Source: CAZNLH01 sp964573995 (GTDB lineage Bacteria > Gemmatimonadota > CAZMKB01 > CAZNLH01). From it: DNA of 64,000 bases. Numbering within the stretch: the stretch's first letter is position 1; each line of letters begins with the position of its first letter. Where the stretch lies: NCBI GenBank assembly GCA_964573995.1, contig CAZNLH010000006.1:1-64000 (forward strand), read 5' to 3'. Made by a program: the position numbers and the translations under genes. The notes beneath the pieces are model-generated. The model saw only the letters and a program-made list of their open reading frames with translations. It was not told the origin of the DNA and did not search any database. Of this stretch, positions 44,500 through 52,741 are shown piece by piece.

Positions 44500-45534
44500 C
44501 TAATCTCCTCCAAGTTCCTTGTATTTTTCATTTGCCTCTTTCGCCTTTTCGCTCATTCCGAGTTGCGCATACGCGATAATAAGGCTGCCCCATGCCTCCT
44601 TGTTCTTTTCATCGAGTTTGACTATCGCCTCGAGGTGTGGTATGACCTCCTTGTATTTTTCCTGTTGCATCATGGCGATGCTGAGGTTCTCCTGGGCTTC
44701 GACATCATCGGGGTTTTTCTCAAGTGTTATCTTGAAGGCCTTCTCGGCAGCGGGCCAGTTTTCCCGCTGTATCTCCAGCAGCCCGGCGTTAAAGGCAACG
44801 TTTGGGTCGACATCCTTGACGGTTAGCAGTTCCGAATAGATGGCACTGGAGGAGTCGAGGCTCCCTTCCCGCAGGTAACATGCCGCCAGGGCCTCCTTTA
44901 CCGATGAATCGTCCGGATTGTCTTCAAGTACCTGCCGGTAAAAGACCTTCGCGCTGTCCGGGCGCCCCAAGACATCGTACACCTTCGCGAGATCCAATTT
45001 TACTTCTGTATCCCCTGGATTGATCTCGAGCGCCTTATGAAAAGGTCCGACAGCCAACCGTTGCTGGCCGCTGTTGGTATAAGAGGCACCAAGGTTGATG
45101 TAGGCCTCGACGCCCTCCGGATAGATAATCGTCGCGTCCTTCAGGAGGGAGATCGATTTATCGAATTTCTTTTCTTTCATCGCCTGGACGCCCTGATTCA
45201 CGAGATTCGACCACTCCTGGAGCCTGGCGTCATGGACCTCTTTTTCCAGTTTCGGATCGAGAGATACAGCCTTTTTGAAGGCACTGTCCGCCCTGATGTA
45301 ATCGTGCTTTTGGAGGTAGAGACTCCCGAGCAATGGATATATTGGGGCGTAATCAGGCTCTACTCTCTCACCCTCCTTGAGCATCTCGAGCGCCTCGTCA
45401 TACTTCTTGAATTTCAGACGTACCTTGGCGCTTGTAACCGCCATTTTACCGTTTCTGATAGTGCTTTGCGCATTCAATGAAACGACCGGAACCGTCAGCA
45501 ACAATGCCAACGATATACTTATAAATACCCTCAA
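44500..45534 (-). CDS. Exported TPR-repeat protein
   Basis: 344-residue protein with a signal peptide (RVFISISLALLLTVPVVSLNAQ) and at least seven TPR units, for example APIYPLLGSLYLQKHDYIRAD, PEGVEAYINLGASYTNSGQQ and KEAWGSLIIAYAQLGMSEKA. It is probably a periplasmic scaffold. I start at TTG 45532-45534, six bases after AGGAGG, which gives a clean signal peptide; the 16 codons upstream read through the ribosome site and would put a basic segment before it. No enzymatic domain is present and its partners are unknown. It follows purH by 91 bases. Confidence 0.85.
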   Translation of the reverse strand: MRVFISISLALLLTVPVVSLNAQSTIRNGKMAVTSAKVRLKFKKYDEALEMLKEGERVEPDYAPIYPLLGSLYLQKHDYIRADSAFKKAVSLDPKLEKEVHDARLQEWSNLVNQGVQAMKEKKFDKSISLLKDATIIYPEGVEAYINLGASYTNSGQQRLAVGPFHKALEINPGDTEVKLDLAKVYDVLGRPDSAKVFYRQVLEDNPDDSSVKEALAACYLREGSLDSSSAIYSELLTVKDVDPNVAFNAGLLEIQRENWPAAEKAFKITLEKNPDDVEAQENLSIAMMQQEKYKEVIPHLEAIVKLDEKNKEAWGSLIIAYAQLGMSEKAKEANEKYKELGGD

Positions 45535-45625
45535 AGATCTCCTCCTGATTATCTTGCTCCAATGGTTCAATAACGAAGGCATAAAAAGTTAACGACTCCG
45601 GGCCACCTCGTCAACCCTCTCTCAT

Positions 45626-47191
45626 TCAATGCCGGAAATGGCGTATGCCCGTAAAGATCATTGCTATCCCATGTTCATCGGCGGCCCGTATCACCTCCGC
45701 GTCGCGAATGGAGCCTCCAGGTTGGACGACCGCGTGGACTCCCTCGCCCGCGACCCGATCGATACTGTCCCTGAACGGAAAAAACGCGTCCGAGGCCATT
45801 ACCGCGCCTTCCACCGCCAGACCGGCGTTCCTGGCCTTCATCAAGGCGATCTCGACCGAATCGATCCTGCTCATCTGGCCGGTCCCGATCCCTATTGTCC
45901 TGTCGGCCGAGGCCAGTACGATCCCGTTGGACTTGATGTGCTTGCATACCACCCAGGCGAATCGCAGCGCCCTGAGTTCCTCGGGGGTCGCCTGGCGTTG
46001 GGTGACCGTGGCGAGGCCCTTCTCGTCCCAAGTAATGCGGTCTCTCTCCTGGACAAGGACCCCCCCCCTCACGCTTCGAATCGCATAACCACGGGGCTCC
46101 GTGCTCGAACCTGCCAGGCCCGGCAATCGAAGTAGGCGAAGGCTCTTCTTGCCCTCGAGGATCTCGATTGCCCTCCCGGCAAAGGACGGCGTTATGATAC
46201 ACTCTATGAACAATGACCTCATCTCCTCGGCCACGGCCTCATCAACGGGCGTATTGAAGGCTATGATGCTTCCAAAGGCCGAAACAGGGTCGGTCGACAG
46301 GGCCTTGCGATAGGCATCGAGCGGGGAATCTCCGATGCCGACCCCGCACGGATTGGTGTGCTTCATTATAACACAGGCGTTCCCTGTCAGTTCGAGGACT
46401 AGCGAGACGGCACTATCAAGGTCCATGATGTTGTTGTACGACAGTTCCTTTCCGTGCATCTGCTCCGCCGAGGAAATTGAGAGCGAATCTGGGAAGAGAT
46501 CTTCGAAGAAGGAGGCAGGCTGGTGCGGGTTTTCCCCGTACCGCAGTGCCTGCGCCCGGCGATATGCAAGATTGAGGCGGGAGAGGGTCTCAATACCACT
46601 CCCCATCCCGGTAAACCGGTCGAAGTATGTTCCTATTATCGAATCATACAGCGCTGTATGGTGGAAGGCCTCACGTGCCAATTCCTCGAGTAGATCCTCG
46701 GCGATCTCGCCGTTATTTTCACGCAAACGTTCCAGTACATCCACGTAGCAGTCCGGGGATGATATTACGGCCACGTCCCGGTAGTTCTTGGCCGCAGCCC
46801 GCAACAGGCACACGCCACCTATGTCTATCTCTTCCAGGATATCATTCGATCCCAATTCCCCCTCGCGTGCCGCGGACTCGAACGGATATAGATTGACCGC
46901 CACGAGGTCTATGGGCTTAATATTCAGGGCGGACAATTCATCCAGGTCCTTTCCGCGCCTGGCAAGGATTCCCGCCATTATGGCCGGGTGAAGGGTCTTT
47001 ACCCTTCCGGACAATACCTCCGGAAACCCGGTTACCTCTTCCACCGGCGTGCAGTCGATCCCGGCCTCCTCGAGCATTGCGGCCGTTCCTCCGGTGGCGA
47101 TCAATTCGACTTCCAAATCCTGCAAGCCCTTGGCAAACTCCAGGATACCATCTTTGTTGGAGACGCTCAACAGAGCGCGCCTTACCCTCAT
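45626..47191 (-). CDS. purH: Bifunctional AICAR transformylase / IMP cyclohydrolase
   Basis: Last two steps of IMP synthesis. The N-terminal MGS-like cyclohydrolase domain starts RRALLSVSNKDGILEFAKGL and has TGGTAAMLEEAGI and GRVKTLHPAIMAGIL. The C-terminal transformylase has QMHGKELSYNNIMD, MKHTNPCGVGIGDSPLDAY with the catalytic Lys-His, and the DAFFPFRDSIDRVAG end block. Length 521 residues. It overlaps purN by four bases (ATGA). Confidence 0.97.
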   Translation of the reverse strand: MRVRRALLSVSNKDGILEFAKGLQDLEVELIATGGTAAMLEEAGIDCTPVEEVTGFPEVLSGRVKTLHPAIMAGILARRGKDLDELSALNIKPIDLVAVNLYPFESAAREGELGSNDILEEIDIGGVCLLRAAAKNYRDVAVISSPDCYVDVLERLRENNGEIAEDLLEELAREAFHHTALYDSIIGTYFDRFTGMGSGIETLSRLNLAYRRAQALRYGENPHQPASFFEDLFPDSLSISSAEQMHGKELSYNNIMDLDSAVSLVLELTGNACVIMKHTNPCGVGIGDSPLDAYRKALSTDPVSAFGSIIAFNTPVDEAVAEEMRSLFIECIITPSFAGRAIEILEGKKSLRLLRLPGLAGSSTEPRGYAIRSVRGGVLVQERDRITWDEKGLATVTQRQATPEELRALRFAWVVCKHIKSNGIVLASADRTIGIGTGQMSRIDSVEIALMKARNAGLAVEGAVMASDAFFPFRDSIDRVAGEGVHAVVQPGGSIRDAEVIRAADEHGIAMIFTGIRHFRH

Positions 47192-47886
47192 CTATTCCTT
47201 CCTTTCCCTTTGCTCGTTCCATGATCCCACCTTCCACACTCACCTTCCATAACATCAGCATGCCCTTCACAGACCTTGACCCTACCCTCGGCAATTAATT
47301 CAATCGCCCGTGGTAGGAGGTCATGTTCTACCTCCAGCACCCGATCCGCGAGGGACTCCGGCGTGTCACTGCCGAATACCGGGACCGCCCCCTGGGCGAT
47401 GATCGGCCCGTGATCGTACTCTTCATCTACAAAGTGTACCGTGGCGCCGGACACCTTCATACCAGATTCCAGCACGGCCTTGTGCACCCTCAACCCGTAC
47501 ATCCCCTTTCCCCCGAAGAATGGCAGGAGCGCCGGATGGATATTTATTATACGGTTACGAAACCGCTTCACAACGGACGGAGGAATCATTCGCAGGTATC
47601 CGGCCAGGACGATATAATCAGCCTTGTATAGTAAGAACAAGTCTAGGAGCCTCTCACCGAACTCCTCGCTGCTCCCACATTCATCCGGCGAAAGAACACG
47701 CGCGTCTATGCCCGCCTTCTCCGCCCGTTCCAGGCCGTAAGCAGAACTTCGGTCGCTCACCACCAGGCACACCTCCACCGGATGTCTTTCTCCCCGGGTC
47801 CCGTGGAAACGGTCGATAACGGCCTGGAGATTCGAGCCCCGCCCGGAGATCATCACGGCCAGTCGCAAGGGCCTTTGCCGTTCCAT
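47188..47886 (-). CDS. purN: Phosphoribosylglycinamide formyltransferase
   Basis: Uses 10-formyl-THF to formylate GAR, step three of purine synthesis. The phosphate loop is ISGRGSNLQA, the catalytic Asn-His lie in NIHPALLPFFGG, and the catalytic Asp in HFVDEEYDHGPII. The protein is 232 residues, about 20 longer than E. coli PurN because of a basic C-terminal tail. It is directly upstream of purH and 95 bases downstream of tRNA-Val. Confidence 0.94.
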   Translation of the reverse strand: MERQRPLRLAVMISGRGSNLQAVIDRFHGTRGERHPVEVCLVVSDRSSAYGLERAEKAGIDARVLSPDECGSSEEFGERLLDLFLLYKADYIVLAGYLRMIPPSVVKRFRNRIINIHPALLPFFGGKGMYGLRVHKAVLESGMKVSGATVHFVDEEYDHGPIIAQGAVPVFGSDTPESLADRVLEVEHDLLPRAIELIAEGRVKVCEGHADVMEGECGRWDHGTSKGKGRNR

Positions 47887-47981
47887 GCCTGGACCCCCCG
47901 AATAAGATGGAAGAACGATACATCACGCCGGCAACCGAAACGAATGGGGCCGAGGGTAGAAATGGGACGGGTGGGAATTCA

Positions 47982-48058
47982 TGGTGGGCGATACTGGACT
48001 CGAACCAGTGACCTCTTGCATGTCAAGCAAGCACTCTAACCAACTGAGCTAATCGCCC
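47982..48058 (-). tRNA. tRNA-Val (anticodon GAC)
   Basis: 77-nt tRNA: acceptor GGGCGAT/ATCGCCC, D-arm GCTC/GAGT, anticodon arm CTTGC-TTGACAT-GCAAG (anticodon GAC), T-arm CTGG-TTCGAGT-CCAG, encoded CCA end. It reads GUC/GUU. It lies between the M1 peptidase and purN genes on the same strand. Confidence 0.97.
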
Positions 48059-48111
48059 ATCCTACTCGAAGATATGAGATCAATACCTTGTCGCCGGCCC
48101 GAAACCGTCCC

Positions 48112-50172
48112 CTATTTCATCAATAACATCCGCTTCGTTTCAACCCCGTTCCCTACGACAAGGCGATACAGGTAAATCCCGGAGGCCGTAAGCCTCCCCA
48201 TATCATCCCGCCCGTTCCAAGCCACCTGATGCCTCCCCGATGTCGCGGGGCCTACCTCCAAGTCCCTGATCTCGCGACCCCTGACATCATAGACGGTCAG
48301 GCTCATGTCATCACCGCTGAGTCCTTCAGGAATGTCATAGACGATTGTGGTGGATGGATTAAAGGGATTAGGGTAATTCTGATGAAGTGCGAGGGAGCGG
48401 GGAAGGATTGCCCCACCATCTCCGCCGATACCCCCTGAAGGCACCATCTGCACATGTTTCAGCACCCAGTTGTATTTATCGAGATCCACCTGCTGCGGAT
48501 TCTCGGGGATGGTAAAAGCGAAGTCCTGGCTCCCGAGGCTGTCAATCACCGTGAAGGTCGACTCTCCCGAGGCGGTAGTGACCTGCAGGTCAAGCGGCAT
48601 CCGGAATACAGGCGCATTCTGCTGTATCTGGTCGATGTGAACCGTCAACTGATAATTACCACCCGAAGAGTCTGCGACCCACCAGTATTGATAATACGGA
48701 CGATTAACACCGTAGACCCATTCCTGGAAAAACCAGTCGAGGTCCATGCCCGAGGTGGTCTCCATCACGTTTTGAAAATCGGCGGTAGTCGCCGTTCCGT
48801 ATTGGAAACTGGGGTCATGGCCATAGTTCCAGAAACCCTGGAAGAAGGTCGAATCACTGATGACATGCCGGAGCATGTGCAGGACCCAACCCCCTTTATC
48901 ATATACAGTCGTGTTGAACAACTGGCTGGGATCATAAACGGGTCCCTGGAAATTACCTCCATAGAAGTAATCATCCATGTCTATCATATAATTCCTGTAC
49001 GCCGTGAATCCCCCCAGGTGCTCGGCCCAGAGCGCCTCGCAATAGGAAGCGAACCCCTCGTTGAGCCAGAGATCCTCCCATGTCTCGCAGGTGATCATGT
49101 CTCCCCACCACTGGTGCGAGAGTTCGTGGGCAATCACCATGTCGAAGTAGTGGTCGCCCGTGATCAACCAACTCCCGTAACTTGTGTTGGTCTGGTGTTC
49201 CATCGCTCCACCCCACGGAAACTCGGAGTGGCCGTATTTCTCCGTGACAAAGGGGTACTCCCCGAACGTCTCCGCATCGAATGCGATCATAGAAGGTGTG
49301 ACAGCGAAGTCCACCAGGGCATCGTTGTAATCCTCAGGGTAGACGTAATGAGTGACAGGCATGGAATCGCCCCCCGCCGTCACGTACCAGTTCGTAAAGG
49401 ACTGGTAATCGGTGATGGCCAGAGAGATCAGGTAAGTCGTAATGGGGTAGTGTTCCTTCCAGTGGAAGGTCTTGGTGCCGTCACCGTTGTCGACGGTGCT
49501 CTCCAAGACACCCTCCGAAGTCGCAGTGAACTGGTCGTTGACGGTCAGGTAGACGTCCGCGCTGTCCGCCTTGTCGGAGGGATCGTCGTTGCACGGCCAC
49601 CAGGTTCGTGCACCGTCCGGTTCGCTCAAACTCCAGATCATCGGCGTGCCGCCATCGTGGGTGTCGAAGCCGAAAGAGCCGAACCCCGTGGACTGTGGTG
49701 TCCCGGAATAGAAGAACCTCAGGAGGAAGGAATCCCCCTGGTTCACCGGCGCGGGAAGGGTCGATGTGACGATATCATTGCTGTGGGTGAAACTCAGGCT
49801 CTGTCCAGAAGATTTTACGGAATCGACCTGCATATTATTGTAGAGATCGACATCGACAGAGGACAGGCCGTTTACCCGGCTCTTCGCTATCATGAAGACC
49901 TCGCCTCCGACCGTCTCCTGCACTTCGTCAACAGTGAGATCAAGGCGATAGTAAGTGACATCATAATCCCGCTGGGAAAACGGATAGGCAGTAAGGTGAT
50001 TCAGCCGTGATGGAGGTATCCTCTCCGACTTGATGATCGCCGACCTCACCTCTCTAAAAGACGCGCGATCGGCTGAAGGCTTCTGATCCCCCCTCGAGTC
50101 CCCGGCGAACGCGAGGGATATCAGTAGGGATAAGCATACAGGTATAAAATAACGGGTAAGACTTGTTCTCAT
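48112..50172 (-). CDS. Secreted M1-family aminopeptidase with FlgD-like C-terminal domain
   Basis: Zinc aminopeptidase of 686 residues. A signal peptide (MRTSLTRYFIPVCLSLLISLAF) is set by the ATG at 50170-50172, six bases after GGAGG. The M1 domain has GGAMEHQT (the GxMEN-type exopeptidase motif, residues 321-328), HELSHQWWGD (residues 349-358) and the third ligand in NEGFASY (Glu372). The last 90 residues begin LHQNYPNPFNPSTTI and end in DGR-like and YLYRLVVG strands: the FlgD-like Ig fold that serves as a sorting or anchoring domain on secreted proteins of FCB-type bacteria. A Gly-rich linker separates the two. Confidence 0.92.
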   Translation of the reverse strand: MRTSLTRYFIPVCLSLLISLAFAGDSRGDQKPSADRASFREVRSAIIKSERIPPSRLNHLTAYPFSQRDYDVTYYRLDLTVDEVQETVGGEVFMIAKSRVNGLSSVDVDLYNNMQVDSVKSSGQSLSFTHSNDIVTSTLPAPVNQGDSFLLRFFYSGTPQSTGFGSFGFDTHDGGTPMIWSLSEPDGARTWWPCNDDPSDKADSADVYLTVNDQFTATSEGVLESTVDNGDGTKTFHWKEHYPITTYLISLAITDYQSFTNWYVTAGGDSMPVTHYVYPEDYNDALVDFAVTPSMIAFDAETFGEYPFVTEKYGHSEFPWGGAMEHQTNTSYGSWLITGDHYFDMVIAHELSHQWWGDMITCETWEDLWLNEGFASYCEALWAEHLGGFTAYRNYMIDMDDYFYGGNFQGPVYDPSQLFNTTVYDKGGWVLHMLRHVISDSTFFQGFWNYGHDPSFQYGTATTADFQNVMETTSGMDLDWFFQEWVYGVNRPYYQYWWVADSSGGNYQLTVHIDQIQQNAPVFRMPLDLQVTTASGESTFTVIDSLGSQDFAFTIPENPQQVDLDKYNWVLKHVQMVPSGGIGGDGGAILPRSLALHQNYPNPFNPSTTIVYDIPEGLSGDDMSLTVYDVRGREIRDLEVGPATSGRHQVAWNGRDDMGRLTASGIYLYRLVVGNGVETKRMLLMK

Positions 50173-50474
50173 TTTCCGCCTCCGACGGGTTGATTCTTGG
50201 TGATGAAGACCTCTATTCCCCTGGAAATCAGGCCGCAAACGGCCCTTTCTCACTCGACATGGAGCAAACTAATATCTCCAACTCTTCCTGTCAAGGCCGA
50301 CTTACAGCCTCCGTTTCCATGGGGTGTTATGATCAAGGGAACCCGGGATATCACCGTCAACCTTGTTTCCATGGCGGTGCCCACCTATTTTCAGTCAATG
50401 GAATAGCACTGCCGCTCAAGAATGACTATCCGACTCGCCTTGTCCACTCAACGTCTTCAAGGAGGAGATGAAAA
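50173..50474. other. Divergent intergenic region between peptidase and DUF599 gene
   Basis: 302 bases without a gene. A tiny hairpin GGCCG-CAAA-CGGCC lies at 50231-50244 and AAGGAGGAG precedes the plus-strand gene. I see no convincing -35/-10 pair for either direction. Confidence 0.35.
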
Positions 50475-51155
50475 ATGACGCTTGCCGATTACCATGTTCA
50501 CATCTACGACCTGACCGCCCTGGTAGTCTTTCTTATCGTCTCCGTAGGGTATCACAAGTATTACCTCTTCCTGTCATCGAGATATCCCAGAAAGACGATG
50601 AAGGGGAGGTTGTCCTTCTACCGCAGGAACTGGATAGCGAGGATCCTCAAGGACCAAAACGAGATACTGGCCGTCCAATCGCTAAGGAACTTGTCGATGG
50701 TCACGGTCTTTCTCGCATCGACATCGTTGATCTTCCTTGGAACGGCCCTGAACTTCTTCTATGACATCGAGAAGGGAGGACCTGTCATCGGGATGGCTAA
50801 CACCTTGCAAGGCACTGAGGGGTTTACCTACCACCTGAAGGTCTTGCTCCTGCTACTGACAATTTCGGTGGCGTTCTTCAATTTCCTGAAGTCTTTGAGG
50901 GAACTCAACTACCTGACCATACTGATGAACACTTCTGGGGCCGTCATTAAACGGATGGAAGGAATGGAAGCGGAGGACTTCCTGGTGAACTTGCTGAATG
51001 GGGCCGTGATACGTTATACCCTGGGGGTTCGATGTTATTACTATGCTCTGGTCATTCTCCTCTGGTTTTTCAGTACGTCAATCTTCCTCGCCGGCTCCAT
51101 CCTCATGACCTTGTCCCTCATCATCTACAATGACTTCAAGGTATACAAGGTGTAA
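50475..51155 (+). CDS. DUF599-like integral membrane protein
   Basis: 226-residue inner-membrane protein with four main helices: LTALVVFLIVSVGYHKYYLFL, MVTVFLASTSLIFLGTALNFF, LLLLTISVAFFNFLKSL and YYYALVILLWFFSTSIFLAG. The layout RNWIARILKD then helix, and FFNFLKSLRELNYLTILMN, resembles the DUF599 family, whose function is unknown. GGAGG lies nine bases before the ATG. It is convergent with the acp operon and one of only four plus-strand genes called here. Confidence 0.75.
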   Translation: MTLADYHVHIYDLTALVVFLIVSVGYHKYYLFLSSRYPRKTMKGRLSFYRRNWIARILKDQNEILAVQSLRNLSMVTVFLASTSLIFLGTALNFFYDIEKGGPVIGMANTLQGTEGFTYHLKVLLLLLTISVAFFNFLKSLRELNYLTILMNTSGAVIKRMEGMEAEDFLVNLLNGAVIRYTLGVRCYYYALVILLWFFSTSIFLAGSILMTLSLIIYNDFKVYKV

Positions 51156-51224
51156 CCGGCCCCTCCAGCAACCGCACAAGCACGGGTTGCCAGGGATCGG
51201 GCACCAGGGGAAGTAAGGGCCCGA

Positions 51225-51473
51225 TTATTCGATCTTCTTCTTGATCCGGTCGACGATCTCGTTGAAGACCTGGTATTCCTCCACCTCGTCGTCCGATATC
51301 TCAATATCGAACTCATCCTCGATGGCAAAGAGGAGGTCCACCATATCGGCCGAATCGACGCCCAGGTCATCGGCCAGGGAACTGTTGTCCCTTATCTGCG
51401 ACTCATCGACCTTCAATTCCTTGACGAGCACTCTCTTCAGTCGTTCCTCAACGGTGCCGGTATCTTCACCCAT
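51225..51473 (-). CDS. Acyl carrier protein, specialised
   Basis: 82-residue four-helix acidic carrier protein. The phosphopantetheine Ser lies in DDLGVDSADMVDLLF; the usual housekeeping motif is DSLD, so the residue after the Ser differs (Ala for Leu). The N-terminal VEERLKRVLVKELKVDESQI and the acidic EDEFDIEISDDEVEEY are standard. AGGAGG is ten bases upstream. It is followed by an intact ketosynthase and a degenerate one and by none of the other fatty-acid genes (no fabD, fabG or plsX), which suggests a dedicated rather than housekeeping ACP. Confidence 0.85.
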   Translation of the reverse strand: MGEDTGTVEERLKRVLVKELKVDESQIRDNSSLADDLGVDSADMVDLLFAIEDEFDIEISDDEVEEYQVFNEIVDRIKKKIE

Positions 51474-51501
51474 CTCTTTCTATCCTCCTTTCAGCAGGAC
51501 C

Positions 51502-52737
51502 TCAATCACGCTCATCGAGTCTTCTCAGCAATATGCAACTGTTGTTTCCCCCAAATCCAAACGAGTTCGACAACGCAATCCCGACCTCATGCCTCCGGGG
51601 CTTGTTCGGGACATAGTCGAGGTCGCACCTCGGATCACGCTCTTCCTGGTTTATGGTTGGCGGCACGATCCCGTGCTCCATGGCCAGGAGGGTGGCGATC
51701 AGTTCTATGGCCCCCGCGGCTCCGATCGTGTGGCCTATCATGGATTTAATGGAACTTATGGGTACGCTGTACGCCCTTTCACCGAATATCGTCTTGACGG
51801 CTCGTGTCTCCCCGATATCGTTGGCCTCGGTAGATGTTCCATGCGCATTGATATAATCTACGTCATCCGTACCCACACCCGCATCCTCCAGCGCGAGGGC
51901 CATTGCCCGGGAAATCTGCACCCTCTTCGGAGAGGGCATCGTCATGTGGTAGGCGTCGCACGTGGCTCCGTACCCCGCCACCTCTCCATATATCCTCGCG
52001 CCTCTTTCCCTTGCACTCGCCTCCCTTTCGAGGACCAAGATCCCTGATCCTTCCCCAAGGACGAACCCGTCCCGCTTCAGGTCAAAGGGACGACTGGACC
52101 GCTCCGGGTCGTCGTTCCGCTTCGACATGATGCGAAGGGCGCAGAAAGAAGCGACGGCCAGGGGGAAGATAGGCGCCTCAGTCCCGCCGGTGATCATGAC
52201 GTCTACTTTGCCGAGGCGGATGAGGTCTCGTGCCTGTCCAACGGCCTGGTTTCCCGCCGAACATGCCGTGGCCACGCACATATTGGGTCCCGACACGGAG
52301 AATTCCTCTGACAGTAGATTCGGCAGCAGGTTGGGGACGTCCGGGAGGGCCTTCTTGTCGAGATACCTTCCCTTGGAGATCGAGGTCCTCTCGTCGACCA
52401 GTCCGATGACCTCTCCGCCCACACCCACGGATATTCCCACTCGCTCCGGCGGTATATCGGAGAGGTCGAGGTGGGCGTCCTTCAAGGCCATGCGTGTCGC
52501 CGCAATGCCGAGTTGATTCCAGCGAGTGCACTTCCGAACCGTCTCCCGAGACATGTAGTCCGTGGGGTTGAAGTCCCTGATCTCGGCCGCGATCTTCGTC
52601 GGATATCCAGAGGTATCAAACCGGCTGATTCTCTTGATTCCCGACCTTCCTTCCATCATGGCGTCCCAGAACCCCTCGAGGCCTATACCTATTGATGTTA
52701 TGACGCCCATGCCGGTTACCACGATCTTCTCATTCAT
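51502..52737 (-). CDS. Beta-ketoacyl-ACP synthase with complete Cys-His-His site (KS-alpha-like)
   Basis: FabF-type condensing enzyme of 411 residues. Counting from MNEKIVVTGMG, the catalytic residues are Cys159 (VATACSAG), His299 (NAHGTSTEAND), Lys331 and His336 (KSMIGHTIGAAG), all intact. It condenses malonyl-ACP with an acyl chain. The start is the ATG at 52735-52737, just past the stop of the upstream gene; the longer frame overlaps it. Immediate neighbours are an ACP and a second synthase without the catalytic residues, so this is probably the active half of a heterodimer. A housekeeping FabF is the alternative call. Confidence 0.93.
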   Translation of the reverse strand: MNEKIVVTGMGVITSIGIGLEGFWDAMMEGRSGIKRISRFDTSGYPTKIAAEIRDFNPTDYMSRETVRKCTRWNQLGIAATRMALKDAHLDLSDIPPERVGISVGVGGEVIGLVDERTSISKGRYLDKKALPDVPNLLPNLLSEEFSVSGPNMCVATACSAGNQAVGQARDLIRLGKVDVMITGGTEAPIFPLAVASFCALRIMSKRNDDPERSSRPFDLKRDGFVLGEGSGILVLEREASARERGARIYGEVAGYGATCDAYHMTMPSPKRVQISRAMALALEDAGVGTDDVDYINAHGTSTEANDIGETRAVKTIFGERAYSVPISSIKSMIGHTIGAAGAIELIATLLAMEHGIVPPTINQEERDPRCDLDYVPNKPRRHEVGIALSNSFGFGGNNSCILLRRLDERD

Positions 52738-52741
52738 CTGC

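Noticed and set aside
48454..50010. Long plus-strand open frame opposite the M1 peptidase
   Set aside because: Antisense shadow; the minus strand has intact zinc motifs, signal peptide and C-terminal domain.
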